64,000 bases of DNA, taken from NCBI GenBank assembly GCA_037962975.1, contig CM075674.1, positions 88,056,501 to 88,120,500 of the forward strand, written 5' to 3'. The number at the start of each line of letters is the position of its first letter. The first letter of the stretch is position 1. Made by a program: the position numbers and the translations under genes. The DNA is from Clitoria ternatea. Lineage: Eukaryota; Streptophyta; Magnoliopsida; Fabales; Fabaceae. This document shows, one piece after another, positions 34,936 to 45,383 of this stretch. Below the pieces are notes generated by a model, which worked only from the letters and a program-made list of their open reading frames with translations, was not told the origin of the DNA and searched no databases.

Positions 34936-37870
34936 AATAGAAATGCATAGAAATTTGAAGGAGAATTTTAAAGTGTTCCTAAAGCATGTTGTGGATGAAG
35001 CCATTATAGTGATAATCCAAAATAACCTAAAAAAATGGGCTTGTATAACCATTTATAATAGTTTCACCCATAGTGTAAGAGAAACTTTATGGACTTATTT
35101 GGAGGATGTGAGAAGCAGATTGTTGGTTCCATGGATGGTTTAGAAAACTATAATGAAATGATCAATTATTTGAAGGTTAAAAGAGGTTATTTTTAGGAAT
35201 AATAAGCCCATATGATGATTCATTTAATGGACTCGTGTGGGTTTATTGATGCAGGGGTAGTAAGATCCTCATTCACGTGGGTAAGGCATAAAGTTAAAGG
35301 GAGAAGATAGGCTAAGAGGCTTGATCAAGTCCTAATAGATGTTGCATGACAAGTTACTTTCCCTAACATAGTGGTTGAGCATACCTTTCAGGTTCACTCA
35401 TAATTTCCCGTCACTCATGCAGTGTTGTTCGAGAAAAGGAAACAAAGGGACGCCTTTTTTGTATGCTAACAAGCTAGTTCACCCACCCGAATTATGAGGG
35501 TGTTATGGAACATGCATGGAATAGGTCCTTGGCTAGGATTGCAAGCCAACTTAGTAATGTTAAGGGAGATTCTTTGATATTTAAGAGAAAGTTTTTTGCC
35601 ACATTGTTCATTGAAAGAGATAGGTGGAAATAAGGGGAAAAAGGATCCAAATAAGTCGTGAAAGAAATACTTTGTTGGGCTTGATAGACTTGAGAATCAA
35701 TTGAGGAATGATCTTAACTTGTTGCTTTGTCAGGAAGAAATTCTATTGTTTGCAAAGTCTAGAGAATTTCTATCATGTTCATATATTGGTCAAGAGGAAG
35801 TTCAACAGGGTATATGGACTTCATTTAAATGATGGACTTTAGGTACTTGACCAAGAAGTTCTTAAAGTGGAGGAAGTTAAGTATTTTAAAATTATGTTCT
35901 CCTTTCCAATCTTGATCGATATGATGAGGGAAGCAAATAAGGTAGAGATCAAATGCCTAAGTTTATAAAGTTGGCTAGTGGAGTATAGCTGGAGTTGTGT
36001 CCCTAGAAAAGGTTTATCAGTTGTGCATCAAATAGGAGCATTAAAATCATCTAGTCTAGATAGTATGCAAATGCTTTTCTACAAGAATTATTGGAATATA
36101 GTGTGGCGGGATATTTTGCAAACTATTAAGGAAGCCTTTAGGTAAGGTACTTGTGATGCTAGACTTCTTTAAATGTTAATGGTGCTTATCCCAAATATTG
36201 ACCAACCCATCTCTCTAAACTTTATAGACCAATCAGCTTATGCAATGTAATATATAAGGTGATTACTAAAGTACTTGTGAACTGCCTTAGACCTTACATA
36301 GATTCTCATATAGGTCTATTACAAGAAAGCTTTATCCTCGAATGAGGTACTTTTAAAAATGAAATTCTAGCCCAAGAATTGATTCACTATATTCACACTA
36401 CCAAGGACAAAAAGGGTGGTTTAGTTTTTAAATTTGGTATGGAGAAAGCCTATAATCGAATCTAGTGGGATTTCCTTGAGCAGATCTTGGTGGATTTTAA
36501 TTTTTAAATGTGATTATAAAGTTAGTTATATGGTTTCTTCGTGCTTAAAGCATCTCTTTGTTTGGAATGCATCAAGGCAATTTTGCTTTAACCTTCAAGG
36601 GGATTATGACAAAGTGATCCTTTGCCCCCTTATTTATTTGTGTTGTGCATGGAAAAGCTTTCCCTCTCTAATAATAGTTTGGTGGAAAGAGAAGTGTGGA
36701 AACCTTTGAAGGTTTCAAGATGTGGCTCAGGAATTTCTTATCTATTCTTTGATGATGATGTGTTGTTATTTTGCAAGACGAAAATTAAGCAAGTGGGGGT
36801 GATTAAAAGGGTGTTAGATGTTTTTGTGATATTTTAAGGCTCTATAAATATTGAAAAATCCAAAGCCAAGTGTTCTAAGTTGGTTACTGTATTCAAAAGG
36901 AGAATTTTAAGGTTATCTTTCAAATTAAGTTTGTAAGGGATATTAGTCATTCTACTATAAATAGGTAAAGACCTTATTCTATTCCCTATTTCGGTCGGGA
37001 ATAACGGCCTTGTTCCCGGTTTCGTAAAATTTCGTATTTGGGATCTTTTCCCCTTAAGGGACGTGCAAAGAAGGGTCACTTTCAACATATCGTTGATAAA
37101 ATTCATCATAGACTAACAAGATAGAAGGCTAATATTTTAAGCTAGTTAGGTAAGGTTTGCCTTACTAGAGTTATGCTTAATAATATCTTAGTTGATTCAA
37201 TGCAAAAGGTGGAGGAACAAAAATTGTTTAATCATCGCCCATAGAGGGTGGAGGAGGTGTTTAAGAATATCTTATGGTCTTATAGGGACTTGGTGCTTTC
37301 GGATACAATGAAGAAAACACATATAAACAAGGTGTTATTTGTTTGGTCTTTTTTTCGAGTAGGAATGTGGAAATTAAATATAGATGGAAGCTTTAAGGTG
37401 GCTATGAGTTTAGGTGAAGGTGGATTGTTGAGAGATAATTATGGTTGATGGTATGGTTGTTTCACAACAAGGTATGAAGCAACAAAGGAATCAGAGTGCT
37501 TAACACTCTTGTATGGTCTTAAACTAGCTTGGGCAAAGGGATATGTTCATCTGGTTGTTGAATCAACTTCATCTCGGTGATTAATGTAATGTGCTAATAA
37601 ATGGATCTCACATGTCATGAATGTAGTTATGTGATTAGGGAAATTGAATAGTATAAGTCCAAGAATTGGAGATTACTGTTCCAAGCTATCCCTCGAGAGG
37701 CAAATGAATATGCGGACCTCTTGGTGTTGTTGTTAAGGCATGATGATAACAGTCTTATATGGTAAGATGACCCCTACTAGCTGTTGTCCATTTCTTAAAT
37801 CAGGATAAGGCCTTGGCTGCTCAACAAGGATAGTTGTTTGTTTTCTTCTTGCCTTTATTTTCTCGACTTA
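34936..37870 (+). pseudogene. 5'-truncated L1-type LINE: endonuclease, RT, RNase H remnants
   Basis: The first part (about 34990-35460) carries the end of the endonuclease domain: ITIYNSFTHSVRETLWTYLE, GG/D-F-N wording after VPWMV, and FIDAGVVG..FTWVRHK. RT homology covers about 36200-37110: RPISLCNVIYKVITKVLVN, FKFGMEKAYNRI, and FFDDDVLLF in place of the usual YADD. An RNase H domain (WKLNIDGSFKVAMSLGEGG, about 37369) follows, as in many plant L1 elements. Numerous stops and indels are present. The 5' part is missing and no clear poly(A) tail is seen near 37870. It abuts the broken copia element. Confidence 0.7.
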
Positions 37871-38069
37871 CAAAAAAATTTCTAAAATTTCAATAGGATT
37901 ATCCAAATCTTCACCACTAGGTCGATCCTTAAGAATTACTACTTCTTTAATTTAATTTCAAATATTGTTTTAACTAAAGAATCTTAATAGCTTATTTACC
38001 GTGTTCTACCGATTAAGCTTTATATCCATGTATCTATATGAGACTTGAGCCTTCATTTTAGAAAATAAA

Positions 38070-39211
38070 GGCTAAATTACTTGTTTTGTGTTATATGTTT
38101 GGGATTTATTTCTGTTTCACTATCTAAGTTTGAAAAGTTTTCATCTAGTCCTTTGTGTTTTTAAAATGTTTCCAAGTAGTCCTATATGTTTTAAATTATT
38201 GATATGGCTAGAAAGTATTGTTGATATATCATTAAAATTAAAAACTAAAAATTTAATTACACATCATCATCTTCCTTCTTCCCTTTTCCCCATTCATTTT
38301 CTCTCTCTACCATCTCACCCGCTCCACCCTTCACTCTCCACATCCACCTCTACTATAATTTTTTCTTTAAGAAACACATTTGACTCTAGAGATGGATTCC
38401 ATATGGTGTGAACATATTCTTTTGGTGTTCCATCATTATTGTTGGAATAGATAGAGGTGCGTGAAGATATGCTAGAGATGAATTTGAGGTCAAGATAGAC
38501 CTAATTCATTGATAAAATCCAATGGAATTCTTTCTAGAGATGATTCTTGGCCATTTGCATTAGGTTTTGTGCAATGATTAGTTCCTGTAAGGAAGAGTTC
38601 TATGTGAACCAGTAATGCATGGTTTTTTTAGAGGTTGTTAATGTTATGGATGTAGTTCATGGCCCCTATTCTGTCGTTATAGAAGAGTGAGGCGATTTTG
38701 GTGTCCATAGATGTTTTAAGGTTCCATTTAAGCATTGGTGCTTCTTCTTTATCCATGTCAATGCCAATGTAGCTTTCGTTGATGTTGGTTGAAGATGTTA
38801 TAGTTAAACTCGAAAAGGAAAATGAAGAGGTTTTCGAGTTGAAGTAAACAATTTTCATTTCTTCAACATATAGTTATTGTTTTACTTTTTAGACATGAGA
38901 AGGTGGAGCAAGAATGAGTGAACGAAGGTGAAAAGGTAGGGGTAGGGGGCGGTGGTGAACAGGGTGGTACAGAGAGTGAAGGAGAAAGGAGATGATGTGT
39001 AATTAAATTATTTTATTTTATTTAGTTTTTAATTTTTAATTTTATTTTAATGACACATCAATAATACTTTCTAACCATATCAACAATTTAAATCACACAT
39101 GACTACTTAGAAACCTTTTAAAAACATAAAGGACTATATGGAAACTTTTTAAACTTATAGAATGAAACAGAAACAACCTCAAACATATAGGACCAAATAG
39201 GTAATTTTGCC
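38070..39211. mobile_element. Mutator-like foldback element (non-autonomous)
   Basis: Inverted ends of about 200 bp start GGCTAAATTACTTGTTTTG on the left and GGCAAAATTACCTATTTGG on the reverse complement of the right. The likeness continues to AATTTAATTACACATCATC on both sides. The 8-bp sequence AAAATAAA flanks the element exactly (38062-38069 and 39212-39219). The interior of roughly 720 bp has no recognisable coding sequence. TIR length and duplication size fit Mutator-like elements. Confidence 0.75.
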
Positions 39212-39323
39212 AAAATAAAACCTTGTGTCTATTTGTTTAGATGTTAGCACAACGAAATAGACTTTTAGATTTGTTGGTTGAATTGCATTATGAAAATTTT
39301 TCAAATTTCATGCAAACTACATG

Positions 39324-39335
39324 CACTACAAGAAA
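39324..39335 (+). repeat. CACTA-type transposon terminus
   Basis: CACTACAAGAAA matches the standard terminal repeat of plant CACTA elements. The matching right end (TTTCTTGTAGTG) was not found downstream. Confidence 0.6.
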
Positions 39336-40115
39336 GAATGTGTTTAGCATGAGAAAGTTGCTTAAGAGTCAGGGTCCTATGCAACGATGTGTGGGAAAAT
39401 ATCCCACGCAATGACCAAAACAATTCAAAAGGCATAATTAATTTTAGTTCTTAAGTGAAAGGAGGCACCTTGAGCAACAACCAAAAGGGCCAAATATAGT
39501 GCTTGTTTCCAGATGGAAGGACTATATTTTAAAAAGATTTTATGGGCTATTATGTGAAAGGGAAGTCACATAAAATCTAAATATATGCACCATCTCCCAT
39601 TTCTATCATAATAAATTTTCTCTCATTGTCTTAATTTCATTTGGTTGATTTGGATGACAGAGGGAGCATTTGTTCTTTGATTAGTTCCATCGTGTTAGTG
39701 ACACAAAAAGGAAAGTTTTGATCCAATTGGAATTTGCTTGAATTTCAAGGTTGTAGTAACATATTTGGTTCCTTTAGTTTTATGTTTTAAGGTTTACTAG
39801 GATAATTGTAAGAACTTTAGAATAAATGATTCATACTACCATGCTTTAGAATATGTTGACATTTGAACTTTATGATAGATGCTTTACTATAAATTTGCGT
39901 ATTAGAGTATGTTTCACACCTGAGATCGTTAGGAAATTTAGGACTTTACAAATTTAAAAATAAAATTTTGAAATTAGGATTTTGAACATAAAGAATTTAG
40001 AAATGTACAAATTAAATGTATACTAAACTTTTACAAAGTTAATTTACGTTTGGTATGCAATTTTGAATAATACACTGTTATAACTTACTAGTGTGTTAGC
40101 AATTCAAATTTTTGT

Positions 40116-41228
40116 TAAGTCCTGACAAACATATGAGGTTCTTAAGACTCCTTACAAGTTTTGATTATGATAAAATATTACACTATTTAATGTACTAATG
40201 TTTCAAGGCTATCTAAGACATATTTGCATATAAATACAAGCCACGAACTAAGGAATAAGAAGTCTTAAGTAATTGTCTGAAGGTTCACAAAACTCAAACA
40301 CCTAGACTCAACTTAGACGCCTACTTAGAAATAGTAAATACAAGCCTCCATGCTTCCACGATAACTTTAACCATTCTAACTTGAAGATCCAATTAAATAT
40401 CTTCAAAAAGATTGCCTAAGCACAAGGAACGTCCATCATATGTATCAAAATGGAAAGTCAGATAACCAAGATATTCACATGTTGATAAAGACAAAATGTG
40501 CTTTCCAAATTATCCCAACAACTCTATTGTCAAGTCATCATTGGATAAAAGGCTTTTTGTCTCAACATCTATCTCAAAGGAAGCCTATATAAAGAAATCT
40601 CATTCAAGAATGCAAAGTGCCCATCTATCATCTTCTTTTCTCTCTATGCACTTTACATGCTATGTGATATTCTTTGATTATTTTCTTGTAAAATTAGTCT
40701 AAGAGCTTTACTTATTTTATTTCCTAAATAATCAATTCAGTTTTGTAAGCACAAACATCTCTAAGGTCTTTGTTAAGATTAGAAATCCTTTACTTTTATG
40801 TGCAGTTGTAAGATCCTGAAGAGACTTGGTTAAGAAAGAAGACTTGGGTAATTAGCCTGAAGATGCTAAGTTAAGAAAGAATACTTAGGATCCTTGTAAG
40901 TAAATGTGGTTTTCACTTAGCTTCGTGATGAGTTAATACAAACTCTTATTGGCTCAAGGGACTGGACGGAGTCTTGGTTGAGAGGTGAACCAATATAATA
41001 ATTGCTTGTGTGTTGTCTCTCCTTACTATTTTATAAGTGTTGCTCTTGTTTTATCCTTCATCTCAAAGTTTATGAAAACTCAAACAAGTTTTTGAACCAT
41101 TTGATAAATTGTTTTGTTTTCAATTAAGTCTTCCAGAAAACTCAAAAAAGGTGTCTAAATAGCTATCTTTATGAAAAGAATTTGTCAAAGTTTTGATTGC
41201 ATTATTCAACCCTCATTCTAGTGTGAAC
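40116..41228 (+). repeat. Possible copia solo LTR
   Basis: It opens TGTTAAGTCCTGACAAACAT and contains a TATATAAAGAAATCTC block near 40588. It then has a CT-rich leader and sequence resembling the copia LTR near 30 kb (RYAGACTTGG repeats, ATTCAACCCTCATTCTAGTG near its end). No target duplication could be confirmed, so the limits are provisional. Confidence 0.4.
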
Positions 41229-41250
41229 TTATGTTACCTAAAATGTTGTG

Positions 41251-41480
41251 ATGGACCATTTATGGATGTATGACAGACTTTGTCCCCTATAGGAGAGATT
41301 TGAAAAGTAAGTTTATTACATGGGTTTAAAAGTTTGTTAATAAGGTGATATAACAATCCCATTACTAGGAGATGTACATGGTTTAAGATTTTGAATTAAA
41401 GTGAGGTTACATTTCACTCGTACAAGTTTAGTTTCAAACCTTACTGCTAGGTTTGGACTGAAGGCGAAATTTAGGAGAAT
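41251..41480 (+). pseudogene. Second CACTA transposase-associated domain remnant
   Basis: The frame gives MDHLWMYDRLCPL, a stop, ERFEK, a stop, and VYYMGLKVC. This fits the start of the CACTA Transpos_assoc domain (MD..WMY.R......F..GV..F). Later wording (VRLHFTR, near 41410) fits the end of that domain. It lies downstream of the CACTA terminus at 39324. It is broken by several stops. Confidence 0.45.
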
Positions 41481-41639
41481 GAAACATGCTTTGGTTGTTG
41501 GAATAAGTAGAACCACCGAATCCTAAGTCATAAATAACTTTGATCTTTTAAAGGTCAATGTTGAGTAATAACATGTTAATGTTGTGGAACCACACCATAA
41601 GCAAAATAAGGTATAGGTAGTCTTAAAATTGATTTATAA

Positions 41640-42905
41640 TTAATTTTATTTATTTATCTTAATGTTTAACATATTATTTAGATGACCAGTCATGATGGTG
41701 ACCATTGGCATCAAGAATAACATAGGAAGGTGAAGCTATAAGTTCACAGGGTGGGTCAAAAAAGATGATTAGACCCGATGAGTTACATGAGCATGTTAGG
41801 AGTCGGTGATAGATAACGACGATTACTTTTCATTCTCTAGCTCTGCTAAGGATGACTTTGAGGATTTCCTCCATGATGAAGAGATTCTAAAGACAGCTCA
41901 TGAGTAACAACTAGTCTCTTTGAGGCTCCATGGGTTGGTTGGAGGAGGTATGCACGTGATATGACTCCTCTACTAAAGGAAGGTAACGAGAATTGGATTT
42001 TGGAGCCAGATAGATTATGTAAATAAGTTTCAGATGATACCCTAAAGCTTTTGTAGAATAAGTGGCTAATGAGTTACTTTTAGTTGTATTTTATAGTTTA
42101 TATTGTCTTTTTTTAATGTTTTTTTTACTATGTTTAAAATACAAAAATGTGTTATTTTAACACTAGAGCGTGAGGCGGCCATGAGGCTTATCTTTGCCAT
42201 AGTGGGGAAGAGTGACCGATATACTCAAGAAGGCCTAGAAATGAGGGATAGGACAAAAGACTTACCTCTCCTAAATGGATAAGGAAAGAGCCATGGACTG
42301 GCCTACTATTGAGTGGGCTAAGCTAGAGTATGTAATTGTCTAGGAGCGTATGAAAGGTGAAGTCTTGAACACCACGGGGAGGAGGTCACATGTTACATTT
42401 CCCAATAGATGGTAAGTTTAATCTAAACCTTAACATAGTTGTTCATATGTTTTATAGGGTATTTTAGTAATTGAATATTGTTTATCTATTTTTTGTATGA
42501 AGTGACAGACGGTTATCCCATCATGCCAAATAAGTTGTTTATGATGACTCGTTAGCGCTCTAGTAGTCAATGGGTTGATGATCGATCTCATGACACTATT
42601 GTAAGTTGTTATCAACCTTAATTCAAATTCAAACTTAATTAATTATATAATTATTTACATTCATAATTATTTTTAATATTTGTTATTAAGTTAGAGTGCT
42701 AGTGCCTTCTCTAGGAGATATCAAGATACAATAGACAAATGGATTCGTAGACGAGGATCCAACTCTAGATGGACGTAGTTGGTGGAAGGAACTGAAATTG
42801 TGTTTATGGCACCAAATCCTTCGCCACCAATGTACACGTGGAGCATATCTATGCCTCAACCTAGTGTTATGATTGGTCTTTCATATTTGACTCACTTTTC
42901 CAAGA
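41640..42905 (+). pseudogene. CACTA PF03004-like remnant, second locus
   Basis: The clearest block is at about 42505-42605: YPIMPNKLFMMTR, a stop, RSSSQWVDDRSHDTI. This equals the PF03004 ...P....F..TH.R..G.WVD.RS... motif. Putative splice sites (GTAAGTTG after 42600, an AG near 42690) suggest remnants of introns. Upstream wording (about 41700-42420) is too decayed to place. It is cut at 42910 by a solo LTR and may continue past 60148. Confidence 0.5.
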
Positions 42906-43343
42906 CACTCTGTAACACCCCCTTATATACACGAGATATATATAAAAAAACTTTTAGAAAGATATACATATTTATCACTCTTTATCTCGCGTATACAAGG
43001 ACGTATATACATTTGATTTCCTTTGAATATTGAAAGTAAAAAAAAACATTGTCTTTCAATATTGGTCCATAGTGATAAAATAATTTATAGAAATCATAAG
43101 TGATAAATCATTACAGTATTATATCCGAATGAGAAAGTTTATCAAAGTTTAACTTTTACCTTGTTACAATTATCTAACTTGATTTGTAATAAGGCAAGGT
43201 AAAACTAAATTATACCTCTACTACAAATGTGACCAATCATTTCCTAATCCTTGAACCATCGAGTTTTGGAATCCTACTCTTGTCATATCTCTTCACCTAT
43301 CTGATTAAGGATGAGACCACTTTACCCTCTTGTAATTACATAT

Positions 43344-43348
43344 CCTTC
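43344..43348. repeat. Target-site duplication of the Tat element, left copy
   Basis: CCTTC precedes the 5' LTR and is repeated exactly at 56824-56828 after the 3' LTR. Confidence 0.95.
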
Positions 43349-44286
43349 TGATCCGGTCCTAACACCGGCCCCCAAGAGCATGGCTTTAATGCTTTGCCAG
43401 ATCAGCATTTTGAACAAGAGGAGTACGCGATTGAGCACATTATAATCACTTCTATACGGAGTACATACCGCCAAGGCAAGTAACTCCACCAAGGCACGAT
43501 ACTCCGCCTAGGCATGTTACCTTGCCAAGGGTCATAACTCCGCCAAGGCAAGTTACTCCGCCAAGGCAAGTTACTCCGCCAAGGGAAGTAACCCCGCCTA
43601 GGCAGGTAACGCCGCCAGAATGCATATTACTCCGCCAAGCCATAGGCTCAATACTGGCGGAATGTTGAACTTCCCATACTGCGTAGCGAGCCCATACTCA
43701 CAACCCCGGCACGAGTTTGACTCTGTCTTGAGAGGTTAATAATGGGAATCACGCTGTCACGCACAAAGGGGAATAACAATAAAATATTAAAGCACTAACG
43801 CTTTCCAGACAAGTGGTGATACCTACTACAATAATGGTGCATGTAAACGGCGCAAGGACCCACTACCGTTTCAGCATTATGCCTGAAAACAAGGAGCGGG
43901 TCCTACCAATAATGGAGCACCAGTAACAGGTATATAAACCTCTCTCGAAAAGGTATAAGGGATCTTTTTCCCATTCTCTGAACCTTACACTCTCTTACTT
44001 GCATAATTCTCTCTGACTGTCTTTCTAAGTCTCTAAGTATTCTGAAATACTGACTTGAGCGTCGGAGAACGATTGCAGGTACCACCCCCAATCGGGTCAA
44101 GGCAACGTAGATCCCGTCAGGCGGACTGTGACACCGCCCTAGAGTACATTGCACTCCGCCTCAGCATACAAAGACTCTCCGTATTTACATTTATACGCAC
44201 ATTGCTTTGTATCAAAAACACATTTATATGTATATTTTGAGTTGTTCTACAAGCATACTTCTACACCCCCTGTAAAGAACAGTTCA
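43349..44286 (+). repeat. 5' LTR of the Tat element
   Basis: It is 938 bp, TGATCCGG...AGTTCA. TATATAA at 43931-43937 is the likely promoter. A short-repeat region (about 43466-43640) has an 18-bp period built on CCGCCAAGGCAAGTTACT. The 3' LTR lacks one such unit. This promoter should drive the genomic and gag-pol transcript. Confidence 0.95.
43466..43640. repeat. 18-bp minisatellite in the LTR (CCGCCAAGGCAAGTTACT)
   Basis: About nine partly diverged units lie between 43466 and 43640; the equivalent tract in the 3' LTR begins near 56021. One exact unit is present in the 5' LTR and absent from the 3' LTR. The Gly-Val-Thr-Cys-Leu-Gly repeat frame on the minus strand is a by-product. Confidence 0.9.
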
Positions 44287-44308
44287 TTGGCACGCCCGGT
44301 GGGACCTG
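44287..44308 (+). promoter_or_regulatory. Primer binding site of the Tat element
   Basis: TTGGCACGCCCGGTGGGACC follows the LTR directly, with the TGG expected opposite a tRNA CCA end. The priming tRNA cannot be named with certainty from sequence alone. Confidence 0.75.
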
Positions 44309-44351
44309 TAAACTTGGTAATCCCACAATCTTTGATCAATCTTCATCATCA

Positions 44352-45383
44352 ATGGAGAGAGAAGGACCAGAGACGCAGAACGAGGATTCTCCTCCACGCA
44401 ATCCCAGACGTCTTAACTTCGATGATGATGTTCAGAAAAAAGCAACGCAAGCTGATTCTCCAGATCCAAGAGATGACATGATTCGAATGTTGAGAGAAGA
44501 ACTTGCGGAACTTCGTCGTGAAAAAGCAAACCCAGTGCATGAGAAAGCTGGTCCCGCAAGACAGCCACATCATGAACCACACATGCAGGAGGAATCAAGT
44601 ACTCCTCACTACTCTCGTATTCCTACATACATGGAGGAGCAACGAAGCCTCCCACTCGTGAATGCTCAGCATCAAGAAGGAAGGAGAGCAGGCTCAAACG
44701 CATCCCCCTTAGGATATAAGATGAGCATCCCATTTTCTAAAAGGCTCATGAATGCACATGTACCCAGACATTTGCAAACTATGCAGCCCATTTCTATAGG
44801 GAAATATACTGGGGAAACAGATCCCTCTAAGCATTTAGATACTTATATCTACGAGGCCATGTTTCTAGGAGCTGAGGAGGATGTCATGTGCAGAATGTTC
44901 CCCAGAACCCTTACAGGCGAAGCTCTTAGTTGGTTCAAGAGCTTACCTTCAGGTTCCATTGATTCGTGGGAGGAGCTGGCCTCAGCTTTTGGAAGCCACT
45001 TCGTGATCTCCAGGGATGCACCCAGAATCTCTCATACCTTGGCTCAGATCAAACAAGGCGACAAAGAATCTCTGAAGGATTTCCTTAAGAGATTTTACAA
45101 GGAGGCAGCCATGGTCCCTGATCTGACTGAGGCAATCCAGTTGCATATTCTCATAGAAGCTATGCAACCAAAGTCACCTTTCGCTTTGTCTTTGGCAAAA
45201 GGACCTCCAACCACGATGGAGGAATTTTGCAGGAAGGCGTCCAAGTACGTGGGTATTGAGATGCATTTGGAAGCCACTGCATCTCGCAGTAAACCACCCC
45301 CTGCAACTCCACCTCATGACAAAGGGAAAGAGAAGTCGTTGAAGAATGACAAGTCCCACCAAAGGGACAAAGTAGGGAACTAA
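44352..45383 (+). CDS. gag: Gag of the Tat element
   Basis: The frame has 343 codons from the ATG at 44352, the first good start after the primer site. The N-terminal 140 residues are polar and charged. The Retrotrans_gag core runs from about residue 145 (GKYTGETDPSKHLDTY, then LTGEALSWFKSLPSGSIDSW) to about 300. A lysine-rich end (KGKEKSLKNDKSHQRD) precedes a TAA at 45381-45383. The same frame continues past this TAA into the zinc knuckle and protease, so the stop falls inside what other elements encode as one polyprotein. Gag forms the cytoplasmic virus-like particle. The stop may be a simple loss-of-function change or, less likely, a site of translational readthrough. Confidence 0.85.
   Translation: MEREGPETQNEDSPPRNPRRLNFDDDVQKKATQADSPDPRDDMIRMLREELAELRREKANPVHEKAGPARQPHHEPHMQEESSTPHYSRIPTYMEEQRSLPLVNAQHQEGRRAGSNASPLGYKMSIPFSKRLMNAHVPRHLQTMQPISIGKYTGETDPSKHLDTYIYEAMFLGAEEDVMCRMFPRTLTGEALSWFKSLPSGSIDSWEELASAFGSHFVISRDAPRISHTLAQIKQGDKESLKDFLKRFYKEAAMVPDLTEAIQLHILIEAMQPKSPFALSLAKGPPTTMEEFCRKASKYVGIEMHLEATASRSKPPPATPPHDKGKEKSLKNDKSHQRDKVGN

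Noticed and set aside
43452..43643. Gly-Val-Thr-Cys-Leu-Gly repeat peptide on the minus strand
   Set aside because: By-product of the 18-bp LTR minisatellite.
43903..44154. 83-codon frame on the minus strand, repeated at 56440-56691
   Set aside because: It is the same LTR sequence in both copies and lies over the promoter and leader; no domain is recognised.
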